Numbered from the stretch's first letter, positions 37,430 to 46,560 are shown. The stretch is DNA of 64,000 nucleotides from Massilibacteroides vaginae (GCF_900178525.1 NZ_FXDJ01000007.1:558001-622000), one strand, 5' to 3'. Numbers and translations are program-made. The notes: generated from the sequence alone by a model not told the origin.

Positions 37430-37440
37430 TTAATATCTAA

Positions 37441-37478
37441 CTTTAATCGGGAAGTTCTCTGAAATTTTCCGATTAAGG
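37441..37478 (+). terminator. Hairpin behind the precursor gene, probable attenuator
   Basis: CTTTAATCGGGAA pairs with TTTCCGATTAAGG (13 nt per arm, one or two wobble pairs, 12-nt loop). It lies 11 bp after the stop codon and is followed by TTTTAG, a weak T-run. It could let the peptide be made in excess of the downstream enzymes. Confidence 0.6.
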
Positions 37479-37546
37479 TTTTAGAAATAGTAAATGTTAC
37501 ACAGTCCCTGTTTTAAGAGATATATCTACCTGTAAAATTATATTTT

Positions 37547-38782
37547 ATGTTAAAAAAAATATATAGTTATGCCTTTTGTCTGTCGCTTTTTTTCACTTGC
37601 GATGTTCAGAAAAAAAAAGATATTTCATCAGTAGTTCCTATCATAAACATTGAAAACTCTTTGTCTGATTTCAGAATAACTCCGTTGAGTAACTATGTTT
37701 CTCAAATTAGATACCTGAAGTTAGAAATGAAAGAAGAATGTTTAGTCACTCAGGAGATCAAAAAAATCTATCTAGAAAAAGGGCAATTGTTTATTCATGA
37801 TAACGAGCCTTTTCTTAAAGTATTCGATGCGAATACAGGTAGATATCTATATAATATAGGCAAAAAAGGACAAGGTCCCGGTGAGCTTGCTCAATTATAC
37901 TATTTTGATATTTGTCCTGATAAGGAAGAAATTCTTCTTTCCGGAGATGGGGGAACATATAAATTTTCCATTAATGGTACTTTTATAGGTAAAGTAGAAA
38001 AACCATCTATCTACGGTATAGAGCTTGATTCAAATGTTGCATTCCTTAATGACGGTTTATATGGGGCTGGATTAAGATACCCCAAGCAGCCTCAAGAGTA
38101 TGCTATTGTTTTATTTGATGAACAACAAAATATAGTCAGTTCTTTGAAGAGTTATAAGGATCCGATTCAACATCCAACGATAAAAGCATGGTCAACGTTG
38201 ATACAAAGTGGTTTTTTCTATCGAAATGGGAAAGAGATTCGTCACTATAGGGGAATTAGTGATACAATTTATACATACAATTCAGAGGAGAGACGCTTTA
38301 TTCCTGTCTACAGTTTCAATTGGGGAAAACATCAACCTCATGAATATTACGATCCGAAAAGTCAAAATCCAGATGAAATCCACCTATCTCAAAAAACAAT
38401 TTCAGAAAACAATGAATTTTTCTTCTTTGATTTTTTATCTAAGCGAGCTTCACCTGAACCTTTCAAAGAGATTGTTTTTCGGTTTGATCAATGGCATGAG
38501 ATTAATAATAATAATATTTATGGAATCTACGATAAGGATAAAAGACAGTTGCACTTTTTGCTTCAACCGATTCCGGGAGTACGTGGACTAAAGAATGATC
38601 TTGACGGCGGTATACCTTTCTGGCCAAAGTCAATATCATCCAATTATCAAATGTTGGATTACTATCATGCTGGCAGTTTTCTTGAACTAGCTAAAAAGAT
38701 TAAGAATCCAAACGAATCCTTTTCAGCATTTGTTCGAACCTGCTCAGAGGAAGACAATCCAGTCGTTATTATTGTAGAATGA
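37547..38782 (+). CDS. 6-bladed beta-propeller lipoprotein
   Basis: 411 residues. Signal peptide with a possible lipobox FFTC (about residue 18), then a 6-bladed propeller of the Bacteroidota DUF4934-like type: ITPLSNYVSQIRYLKLE, LKVFDANTGRYLYNIGKKGQ and GPGELAQLYYFDICPDKEEI are the usual first-blade markers. The function of this family is unknown. A second member (45365-46486) closes the locus, and the pairing suggests a system-specific role such as target binding or immunity, which is inference. Confidence 0.85.
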   Translation: MLKKIYSYAFCLSLFFTCDVQKKKDISSVVPIINIENSLSDFRITPLSNYVSQIRYLKLEMKEECLVTQEIKKIYLEKGQLFIHDNEPFLKVFDANTGRYLYNIGKKGQGPGELAQLYYFDICPDKEEILLSGDGGTYKFSINGTFIGKVEKPSIYGIELDSNVAFLNDGLYGAGLRYPKQPQEYAIVLFDEQQNIVSSLKSYKDPIQHPTIKAWSTLIQSGFFYRNGKEIRHYRGISDTIYTYNSEERRFIPVYSFNWGKHQPHEYYDPKSQNPDEIHLSQKTISENNEFFFFDFLSKRASPEPFKEIVFRFDQWHEINNNNIYGIYDKDKRQLHFLLQPIPGVRGLKNDLDGGIPFWPKSISSNYQMLDYYHAGSFLELAKKIKNPNESFSAFVRTCSEEDNPVVIIVE

Positions 38783-38796
38783 ATGATCTTTAGAGT

Positions 38797-39498
38797 ATGT
38801 ATACACAATTCAATTTATCAGAGCGTATTGCACATCATTTGATTTTAAAATACAAATCTATTCAAGATTTAGGATTATTGGAGGGGCGAATGGGAATTGC
38901 ACTGGGATTTTCAACTCTTTGCTCTTCTTCATCTGACTCCCAAGAGATCTTCTATGATTTCATGTATGATTTGGTTGAAGATATCATTAATAATTTGAAT
39001 AGAAATTTCGATATAGGTTTTAAATCAGGTTTATCCGGAATTGGTTGGGGAATAGAATATCTTATACAAAAGAACTTCTTTGAAGGAACTGGAATTGATA
39101 TCTGCCAAGAAATCGACAATTGCATTATGAACAAAGATCCAAGAAGAATCAGAGATTTATCTTTAGAAACAGGTCTGGAAGGAATGCTTCACTATATTTT
39201 AGCCCATATTTCAGGAAGTTTAAACAATAGTAATATTTATCCATTTGATAATTACTATTTAAATGATTTGTATGAATTAGTTAAAAATATTCAGAAAAAT
39301 AGCATCTCTCCTTCTCTTCAATATTTATTACAACAATTCGTTGACTGCATTGAGATAAAAGATTCTTTTAAGTATATTTTTCAAATAAATAAATTTATTC
39401 TTATATCAGAATTTGATGAAACCAAACTGACCGATTATCCCTTAACCTTAAGAAATGGCGTAACTGGTGTCTTAATAAAAAAACAGAGAAATGACTAA
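38797..39498 (+). CDS. Short LanC-like protein without zinc ligands
   Basis: 233 residues. Four LanC-type Gly motifs are seen: LLEGRMGIALGFS (about 27-39), SGLSGIGWGIEYLI (about 75), LETGLEGMLHYIL (about 127) and LRNGVTGVLI (about 218). True LanC cyclases (about 400 residues) bind zinc with Cys and Cys-His; those residues are missing, so thioether chemistry is unlikely. It may be a scaffold or leader-binding subunit. The last 8 bp overlap the start of the glycosyltransferase, so they are coupled. Confidence 0.78.
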   Translation: MYTQFNLSERIAHHLILKYKSIQDLGLLEGRMGIALGFSTLCSSSSDSQEIFYDFMYDLVEDIINNLNRNFDIGFKSGLSGIGWGIEYLIQKNFFEGTGIDICQEIDNCIMNKDPRRIRDLSLETGLEGMLHYILAHISGSLNNSNIYPFDNYYLNDLYELVKNIQKNSISPSLQYLLQQFVDCIEIKDSFKYIFQINKFILISEFDETKLTDYPLTLRNGVTGVLIKKQRND

Positions 39499-40720
39499 AC
39501 AAAGGAATCTTTATATCATTGAGATATATGCAAGTTCACATAAAAGTGGAGTGAATACTTTTGTCTCTGAATTGATACATTGTATGAAAAATTCAAATAT
39601 TAACATTATTCTAATTGTTTTTAATTCAGATGTTAAAGAATTTTGCATAGAGCGAAATGACAAACTGACAAGAATGTTATTCCCTATTTTTTCATCTGAT
39701 ATGTTTTTAAATCACGTTGATATTATTGATAAATTTTTCAGATTATACATATCCGACTCACCTGAAAATGTGTTCTTAATAAATTATTTACCTTGTGAAA
39801 CATTTTTAAAGTCCATTAGTTTATCTCATCCATTATCTAAGCGAATATTGATTATTCATGATTTATCTTGGACACATACATATAATGGAAATAAAGACTC
39901 GTTTGTTAAAATATTAAATAAAAAACAAAAAAATGAAATAGAAAAAACTTCCTTTAATTTTTTCCGTTTAGAGAGAAGAATGTATGATTATGCAAACAAA
40001 ATTGTTTGTTTATCTGATGATACATACAACTTGTTGGTTTCAATCTATGGTGTTCCCTTTAATAAGCTGGAATTAATACCTAATGGACTAAGATCTATTG
40101 CCCCAACTTCTTTGGCTTATTCAACAAAAAATATACGCAAAGAATTACATATTTCAGAAAATGAATCTATTTTACTTTTCGTTGGAAGACCTACATTGCA
40201 AAAAGGATTCTATGCACTATTGAAGGCTTTTGAGAAAACTCTTTTAGAGTTTCCAAATGTTCGATTAGTCGTTGTAGGAGCGGACAGTAATAATAAGTTA
40301 GGAAATCTTTTACCAAAGCTAAGTTCTACTATTACAAAAATAGTCTTCACTGGTTTAATAGATAAAAAACTCTTAAGTAAATGGTATAAAATTGCTAATG
40401 TTGGAATTATTCCTTCATATTATGAACAATGTAGTTATACGGGGATAGAAATGATGATGTTTGGCTTACCTATAATAGCCTCTGATGGTTATGGGATAAG
40501 GAATATGTTTGAAGATAATATTACTGCTAAAGTCGCGAAAATTGGCAATCGTGAGGATTCTGAAGACTTTGTTCGTAATCTATTTAATGCTATTATAGAG
40601 TTACTAAATTCTAAGTCTTTTTGTTCAGAATTGAGTATCGAATCGAGAAAAACATTTCAGAATAAATACAATTCTAGATACATGAAAAAAAAGTATATAG
40701 ATTTAATCATGTCTGTGTAA
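39491..40720 (+). CDS. Glycosyltransferase, GT-B fold (family 4 type)
   Basis: 409 residues. The C-terminal donor-binding half has LFVGRPTLQKGFYALLKAF (about 235), VRLVVVGAD, and PSYYEQCSYTGIEMMMFGLP with the EX7E-type arrangement, typical of GT4 retaining enzymes. The N-terminal half starts with a Rossmann-like segment (LYIIEIYASSHKSGVNTF). Bacteroidales peptide loci often carry a glycosyltransferase of this style beside a GG-leader precursor. The sugar is unknown. Overlaps the LanC-like gene. Confidence 0.9.
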   Translation: MTKQRNLYIIEIYASSHKSGVNTFVSELIHCMKNSNINIILIVFNSDVKEFCIERNDKLTRMLFPIFSSDMFLNHVDIIDKFFRLYISDSPENVFLINYLPCETFLKSISLSHPLSKRILIIHDLSWTHTYNGNKDSFVKILNKKQKNEIEKTSFNFFRLERRMYDYANKIVCLSDDTYNLLVSIYGVPFNKLELIPNGLRSIAPTSLAYSTKNIRKELHISENESILLFVGRPTLQKGFYALLKAFEKTLLEFPNVRLVVVGADSNNKLGNLLPKLSSTITKIVFTGLIDKKLLSKWYKIANVGIIPSYYEQCSYTGIEMMMFGLPIIASDGYGIRNMFEDNITAKVAKIGNREDSEDFVRNLFNAIIELLNSKSFCSELSIESRKTFQNKYNSRYMKKKYIDLIMSV

Positions 40721-40816
40721 ATATAAAATTTTGTCATGAACAATCAATTACGTACTCTCTATATATAAAGTAGAATATAATTAAATGAGATTGTATTCGG
40801 AATAATAAGTTTTAAG

Positions 40817-41719
40817 ATGAAAATACCTTTAGTTTCTGTTGTAATTCCAGTTTATAATACCCCCAAATTATTAGAAATAACACTGAAATCCGTTATAAAT
40901 CAAACTGTTACTGATGTTGAAATTTTAGTGATTGATGATGGGTCTACAGTTGATATAGAATTTGTTATAAACAGAATAAATGACAATCGTATAAAGTACT
41001 ATAAATTAGAACATACTAATGCGAATGTTGCGCGTAACTATGGGATACGAAAAAGTGTGGGAAGGTATATTGCAATGCTTGATTCTGATGACCTTTGGTG
41101 TAATAATCATTTACAAGAGTGTTTTGAATTGCTTCAAGATAATGCTGATGGGCTATATGGTAGTTTAATATTAAAAAAAGAGGATATATCCCAAGGAAAA
41201 ACATTTTTTGTACGAGCCTTGAAACAAAAAGAAACTATGGTAGATTATTTGCTTCAGAATGGATATGGTGCGCAGACATCAACCTTTTTTATGACAGCTG
41301 ATAGTATGAAAGATATATTATGGGACCCTAAGTTAAAGAGACACCAAGATTATGATTTTGTTATTAGATACTCTAAGAAATATAAATTAATTCCCAAATT
41401 AAATCCGACAGTAATCTATACAATAAAAAAAAACATAACTAAAATTGACTTTAGCTCTTGTATCTGCTTTATTCAAAGAAACAAACATAATATTACTCCC
41501 ATGAATTATTTAAGATATTATGTTAATATGCTAATATTGGCTAAGCAATATAGTGAGAACAAGCATATTATAACATACTATAAAAATGAAGCCAGTAGAT
41601 ATAAAGAGCTGTTGTCTTACGCTGAGTACATTGCAATAGTATCACCTCAAAATATTTATCAAAAGGTTAAAGCTAAATTATCTTATCTATTCAGTATTTT
41701 ATTCGTCACAATAGGATAA
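40817..41719 (+). CDS. Glycosyltransferase family 2, GT-A fold
   Basis: 300 residues. VSVVIPVYNTPKLLEITLKS at the N-terminus, VIDDGST (about 35-41), the metal-binding DSDD (about 89-92) and the acceptor-side RHQDYDFV mark a GT2 inverting enzyme. In glycocin loci (for example sublancin) a GT2 enzyme attaches sugar to a cysteine of the precursor. Whether this one glycosylates the 37232-37429 peptide, a lipid or a cell-surface glycan is inference. ATG start after a 96-bp gap. Confidence 0.9.
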   Translation: MKIPLVSVVIPVYNTPKLLEITLKSVINQTVTDVEILVIDDGSTVDIEFVINRINDNRIKYYKLEHTNANVARNYGIRKSVGRYIAMLDSDDLWCNNHLQECFELLQDNADGLYGSLILKKEDISQGKTFFVRALKQKETMVDYLLQNGYGAQTSTFFMTADSMKDILWDPKLKRHQDYDFVIRYSKKYKLIPKLNPTVIYTIKKNITKIDFSSCICFIQRNKHNITPMNYLRYYVNMLILAKQYSENKHIITYYKNEASRYKELLSYAEYIAIVSPQNIYQKVKAKLSYLFSILFVTIG

Positions 41720-41765
41720 TTTATTACAAAGTATTGATAAGTAAATTACGCGTAAATTTAATAGA

Positions 41766-43979
41766 ATGTTATTTCAATCCAATACACTTACTCCTTTTCC
41801 ACATTGGACTCAACTAGACGCCATGGATTGTGGCCCTACTTGCCTTCGCATGATTGCAAAACATTACGGGCGCAGCTATACTTTGCAGTCTCTTCGTGAG
41901 CGTTCGTTTATCACGCGTGAGGGAGTGTCCATGTTGGGGATCAGTGACGCAGCGGAATCGATTGGTTTTCGGACTTCAGGGGTGCGTATTACAGTGGATC
42001 AGTTGAAAAAGGAAGCGGTTCTGCCTTGTATCCTACACTGGAATCAAAGTCATTTTGTGGTATTGTATAAGGTTAAAGGTGACCAATTCTATATCGCTGA
42101 TCCTGCATCCAAAAAGGTGGTATTCAATGAGGAAGAGTTTAAGCGGTGCTGGCTGAGTACAAAATCGGACGGAGTGGATACGGGAACAGCTCTGCTCTTA
42201 GAACCGGGGCCGGAGTTTTATGACAGGGAGGATGAACGTGAAGTGAGAGTGAGGAATCTTAGTTTCTTCTTCCGATATATCCGCCCCTACCGGAAAGAGT
42301 TGTTGCAGTTGATCCTCGGCATGGTCACAGCCAGTATCCTGCAATTAATCTTGCCTTTTTTGACCCAAAGCCTTGTTGATACCGGTATTCGGGATAGTAA
42401 CCTGAACTTTATTACCCTTGTGTTGATAGCCCAACTTGTCATTTTTGTCGCTAAACTGTCCGTTGATTTTATCCGGAGCTGGATATTGCTTCACATGAAC
42501 ACACGGATCAACATTGCCTTGATCTCGGACTTCTTAGCTAAACTGATGCGACTACCCCTGTCTTTTTTTGATACGAAGATGATCGGAGATATTATGCAGC
42601 GTATCGGGGATCATAGCCGTATCGAATCATTTATGACCGGTTCCTCCATCAATACGCTCTTTTCGTTTGTGAACTTTATTGTCTTCGGCTTTGTGCTGGG
42701 ATATTATAACCTGACTATATTAGGACTGTTCCTTTTAGGGAACGGGCTGTATGTGGCCTGGGTGCTGGCGTTTATGAAATATCGCAGGGAACTTGATATC
42801 AAACGCTTTGCTCAGGCTGCAGGAGAACAGAGTAATTTGTTTCAGTTAATTACCGGCATGCAGGAGATTAAGCTGAATAATTGTGAGACAGAGAAACGCT
42901 GGCAATGGGAACGTATTCAGGTGAAATTGTTTAAGATCAGTATCAAAGGGCTTGCCTTGGAGCAATACCAGCAATTAGGCTCCGTGTTCTTTCATCAGAC
43001 TACGAACATTTTAGTTTCTTTCTTAGCTGCCCGTGCCGTTGTATCGGGAGATATGACGCTGGGTATGATGATGTCGCTGACCTATATTGTGGGACAGCTC
43101 ACGTCTCCCATCGAGCAGTTTATCGGTTTTGCCCGTGCGTTTCAGGATGCCAAGATTAGTCTGGAGCGATTAAGCGAGATTCATGGTAAGGAGGATGAGG
43201 AGCAGACGCTATCCCTGAAAGTAACCTCTCTCCCATCCGACCGTACACTTCGCGTGGAAGATGTGAGTTTCAGTTATGACGGAGCAGACCGAGATTATGT
43301 ATTGGAAGGTGTTAATCTTATAATCCCGGAAAATAAAGTAACGGCTATTGTGGGAGCCAGTGGTAGTGGCAAGACCACCTTAGTGAAGCTTCTACTTGGC
43401 TTCTACGAAACGAACAAGGGAACAATCAAGATTGGTGATCTGCCGCTAAAGAATGTCAACCCGCATGTTTGGCGACAGAGAACGGGAGCGGTGATGCAGG
43501 ACGGTTTTATCTTTTCCGATACGATTGCCAAGAATATAGCCGTTGGTGCAGAGATAATAGATAAGGATCGTCTGTTGCATGCGGTAACAATAGCGAATAT
43601 CCGGGATTTCATTGACTGTCTGCCGCTTGGTTATAATACAAAGATTGGGATGGAGGGAAATGGCGTGAGTCAGGGACAGCGTCAACGTATCTTGATAGCC
43701 CGTGCCGTTTATAAGAATCCGGAATATATTTTTTTAGACGAAGCAACGAATGCGCTGGATGCCAATAATGAAAAGGAGATCATGGAGCAGTTGCACCAAT
43801 TCTATAAAGGACGGACAGTCGTAGTGGTAGCGCACCGGCTTAGTACCGTTCGTGATGCGGATAATATTGTTGTTCTTGACAAAGGACGCGTAGCAGAAGA
43901 AGGTACACATGAAGAACTGACCGCCAAACGAGGCATCTATTATCAGTTAGTTAAGAACCAGTTGGAACTCGGAAATTAA
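41766..43979 (+). CDS. C39-peptidase ABC exporter (peptide-cleaving transporter)
   Basis: 737 residues. The N-terminal C39 peptidase has all catalytic residues: Cys22 in MDCGPTCL, His96 in NQSHFVVLY and Asp112 in IADPA. The membrane domain follows (about 165-450, six helices), then the ATPase with GASGSGKTT (about 529), VSQGQRQR (about 633) and YIFLDEATNALD (about 654). It cuts after the GG of the precursor and exports the core. GC content rises here compared with the preceding genes. The stop overlaps the next start (TAATG). Confidence 0.96.
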   Translation: MLFQSNTLTPFPHWTQLDAMDCGPTCLRMIAKHYGRSYTLQSLRERSFITREGVSMLGISDAAESIGFRTSGVRITVDQLKKEAVLPCILHWNQSHFVVLYKVKGDQFYIADPASKKVVFNEEEFKRCWLSTKSDGVDTGTALLLEPGPEFYDREDEREVRVRNLSFFFRYIRPYRKELLQLILGMVTASILQLILPFLTQSLVDTGIRDSNLNFITLVLIAQLVIFVAKLSVDFIRSWILLHMNTRINIALISDFLAKLMRLPLSFFDTKMIGDIMQRIGDHSRIESFMTGSSINTLFSFVNFIVFGFVLGYYNLTILGLFLLGNGLYVAWVLAFMKYRRELDIKRFAQAAGEQSNLFQLITGMQEIKLNNCETEKRWQWERIQVKLFKISIKGLALEQYQQLGSVFFHQTTNILVSFLAARAVVSGDMTLGMMMSLTYIVGQLTSPIEQFIGFARAFQDAKISLERLSEIHGKEDEEQTLSLKVTSLPSDRTLRVEDVSFSYDGADRDYVLEGVNLIIPENKVTAIVGASGSGKTTLVKLLLGFYETNKGTIKIGDLPLKNVNPHVWRQRTGAVMQDGFIFSDTIAKNIAVGAEIIDKDRLLHAVTIANIRDFIDCLPLGYNTKIGMEGNGVSQGQRQRILIARAVYKNPEYIFLDEATNALDANNEKEIMEQLHQFYKGRTVVVVAHRLSTVRDADNIVVLDKGRVAEEGTHEELTAKRGIYYQLVKNQLELGN

Positions 43980-45286
43980 TGGAAACGGAAGACAGAAAGC
44001 AATGGAAAGATGTGGAACTGCGCAGTGAAGAGGTGCAGGAGGTGATGGGGCAGATTCCGCCGTGGATACTGCGCTGGGGAATAACATTGCTTTTTGTCGT
44101 TGTCTTAGCATTAGTTATTGTCAGCATCTTCTTTAAATACCCGGATGTGATCACTTCGGAGATGACCCTTACCGGCCGTTTCCCTGCAACAGGTATCATC
44201 GCCAGAAGTTCGGGTAAGATCAGCCATCTGTTAGTAAAAGAAGGAACAAGCGTGGAAAAGGGAACATTATTGGCCGTATTGGAGAATGCAGCCCTTACGG
44301 AAGATGTAGCCTGGCTAAAGCTAACCTTAACCGAACATTTATCCAATCCTGACAGTACAGCAATGAAATTAATGGGAAAAGGCGACTTATCCCTTGGAGA
44401 CGTACAGTCTGCCTACAGTAGTTTTCTATCCCAAATACACGAATATGTGAACTATCGTATGTTAGACTACTATCCAAAGAAAATCACGCAGACACAGAAA
44501 CAAATAGGGCAGTACAAAGATTATGCCCTTAACGTTGAGCAACAACTGCGGGTGATGGAATCCCAATACGAAATAGCCCGTAGCCAATTTGACCGTGATT
44601 CATTGCTTTTCAGCCGTCAGGTCTTGTCGGATTCTGAATATGAGATGGCGAAGGCTACGTTATTACAAAGCCGTCATTCATTAGAAGGAGCGCGCGCTTC
44701 ATTGGATAACCTGAAAATACAGATCAGTAGCCAAGAGACCACCTTACTTGATCTGGAGTTGCAGCAGGCGGAAAAAGAAAGTGTACTAGCGCAGTCCTAT
44801 CACCGGGCAGCGGAAGAGTTGCAGAACGCGATAAATAACTGGGAGCTGAATTACTGCCTGATAAGTCCGGTCAGGGGAAAGATCACCTTCACCACTTACC
44901 GGACAGAGAACCTCTATGTTACGCAGGGAGAAAACATCTTCACTGTTGTGCCGGAAGAATCGGACGAACTATTGGGGAAGGCCTACCTACCGATCTACCG
45001 TTCTGGAAAGGTGAAGGAGGGGCAGCGAGTAATCATTCGCTTCAACAACTTCCCCGACCAGGAGTTTGGTTATGTGGAAGGGCGGATATCTTCCGTTTCC
45101 CTTGTTCCTTCGGATGAAAACTATCTGGTTGAGATCACGTTGTCGAATGGATTAATGACCAATTACGACAGGGAGCTTCCAGCTTCTCAGGAAATGAAGG
45201 CAACCGCCGATATCGTCACTGAAGACTTGCGACTAATCGAACGCTTCTTTATGCCATTGAAGAAAGTCTTGAAAGAAGGGTTCTGA
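43979..45286 (+). CDS. HlyD-family periplasmic adaptor
   Basis: 435 residues. Short cytoplasmic N-terminus, one membrane helix (about 38-58), a lipoyl/barrel half-motif (GIIARSSGKISHLLVKEGTSV), a long coiled coil (about 110-265), the second half (CLISPVRGKITF), and a beta-barrel near the C-terminus. It links the ABC exporter to an outer-membrane channel. No TolC-like gene is in the locus, so a chromosomal TolC would be needed. One-base overlap with the exporter. Confidence 0.93.
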   Translation: METEDRKQWKDVELRSEEVQEVMGQIPPWILRWGITLLFVVVLALVIVSIFFKYPDVITSEMTLTGRFPATGIIARSSGKISHLLVKEGTSVEKGTLLAVLENAALTEDVAWLKLTLTEHLSNPDSTAMKLMGKGDLSLGDVQSAYSSFLSQIHEYVNYRMLDYYPKKITQTQKQIGQYKDYALNVEQQLRVMESQYEIARSQFDRDSLLFSRQVLSDSEYEMAKATLLQSRHSLEGARASLDNLKIQISSQETTLLDLELQQAEKESVLAQSYHRAAEELQNAINNWELNYCLISPVRGKITFTTYRTENLYVTQGENIFTVVPEESDELLGKAYLPIYRSGKVKEGQRVIIRFNNFPDQEFGYVEGRISSVSLVPSDENYLVEITLSNGLMTNYDRELPASQEMKATADIVTEDLRLIERFFMPLKKVLKEGF

Positions 45287-45364
45287 TTTTATGTAAAAAA
45301 TAATATTGCATTTTACAAAAACAAAGCGACAAGAAGTCTAATGTATATATTAATAAATAAAAAA

Positions 45365-46486
45365 ATGAGAACAATTATTATCCAACTACTCCTATCCTTA
45401 TTTCTATTTCAATCCGGTTATTCCCAAAAAGTCATTGATCTATACAGCCATTTATCAAAACAGACTGAAGTAAAATTAAGCGATATAGCAAACGGTATCC
45501 ATTATGTTCCTTTAGAAACATCAGAGAAATGCTTATTAAGCAATGAGCTGCAGGTATACTCTACATCTGACTTTATTTTTATTGGAGATCAATTAACAAA
45601 CAAGTTTTTTAGATTTGATAAAAATGGAAAATTCCTCAATCAAATTGGAGCAAAGGGAGAGGGTGATATGGAATATGCTAATGCTCTTTTCTTTTTTGTT
45701 GATGAAAGCTATAGAGTAGTAAATCTTATTTCACCACAAACAAAGAGCATATATCAATATACCTACGCAGGTGAGTTTTTGAGTAAAATACAGCTTTCCG
45801 AATCTCCTTGGATGATAGAAAGTATGGGGGATAATTATGTTTTTTATAACAATCGATTTAACAGAATAAAAGGAAATAAAAATGTAAAGGAGCTTTTTTT
45901 GATAAATAAAAAGGGAATGGTGATTAATTCGTTACCAACAACTATAACGAATGAAGAGTTAGATATGGTATTGTTTGAGTTTCCTTTCTTTTACTCATAT
46001 AATAAACAATTATTTTATAAAAACCCATTGGTTGATGATGTCTTTCAAATTACAGATGATTTTTCACTCAAGAAAAAATATAAAATCAAAACAGGGACAC
46101 AAAATAGAAGAAAAGATGATTACAAGAATTTAAAACAATATTCAAAACGAATATCTGTCCGTTCTGTTTTTGAGAATGACAATATCCTGTTAACTATTTA
46201 TGCCTATGAAGACAATTTTCATTTCTTATTAGTTTATAAAGATTCTTGGAAAACTGTCAATGTAGGTGAAAACACACCGGGTTTTGTGGATGATATAGAA
46301 GATGGCCCTTTGTTTCGTCCTTATTGGCTCTTTCAGTCTAAATGTAATTCATTGCTATCTATTCTTACTTTTGATGAAATAGAAAAACAGCGTATTTCAT
46401 TTGATAAAATCAAGACGAAAAATTCCTTTTTGAAGGAAAGATTGCCGAATGATAACCCGGTCTTAGTATTTCTTGAATTAAAATAG
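45365..46486 (+). CDS. 6-bladed beta-propeller protein, exported
   Basis: 373 residues from ATG 45365; an upstream in-frame ATG at 45341 would add eight residues before the signal peptide (ends near GYSQ). The start of the propeller reads VKLSDIANGIHYVPLETSEKC, then FRFDKNGKFLNQIGAKGEGD. Same family as 37547-38782 and 52795-53859. It closes the locus and is followed by a terminator. Function unknown. Confidence 0.82.
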   Translation: MRTIIIQLLLSLFLFQSGYSQKVIDLYSHLSKQTEVKLSDIANGIHYVPLETSEKCLLSNELQVYSTSDFIFIGDQLTNKFFRFDKNGKFLNQIGAKGEGDMEYANALFFFVDESYRVVNLISPQTKSIYQYTYAGEFLSKIQLSESPWMIESMGDNYVFYNNRFNRIKGNKNVKELFLINKKGMVINSLPTTITNEELDMVLFEFPFFYSYNKQLFYKNPLVDDVFQITDDFSLKKKYKIKTGTQNRRKDDYKNLKQYSKRISVRSVFENDNILLTIYAYEDNFHFLLVYKDSWKTVNVGENTPGFVDDIEDGPLFRPYWLFQSKCNSLLSILTFDEIEKQRISFDKIKTKNSFLKERLPNDNPVLVFLELK

Positions 46487-46510
46487 AGAACAACATAAAA
46501 GCATAAAAAA

Positions 46511-46537
46511 AAGGAGCCACATAAAATGTAACTCCTT
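46511..46537 (+). terminator. Terminator of the bacteriocin-type locus
   Basis: AAGGAGCCACAT / ATGTAACTCCTT with internal mismatches and a short A loop, then TTTCTTTGTTTTTA. It lies 25 bp after the propeller stop. Confidence 0.7.
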
Positions 46538-46560
46538 TTCTTTGTTTTTATTTCTTATTG

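Noticed and set aside
37547-38782. Immunity gene for the peptide
   Set aside because: Position is suggestive, but propeller proteins of this family occur widely and nothing in the sequence shows immunity function.
38797-39498. Lanthipeptide synthesis
   Set aside because: LanC-like motifs are present, but zinc ligands and any dehydratase are missing, so lanthionine formation is not supported.
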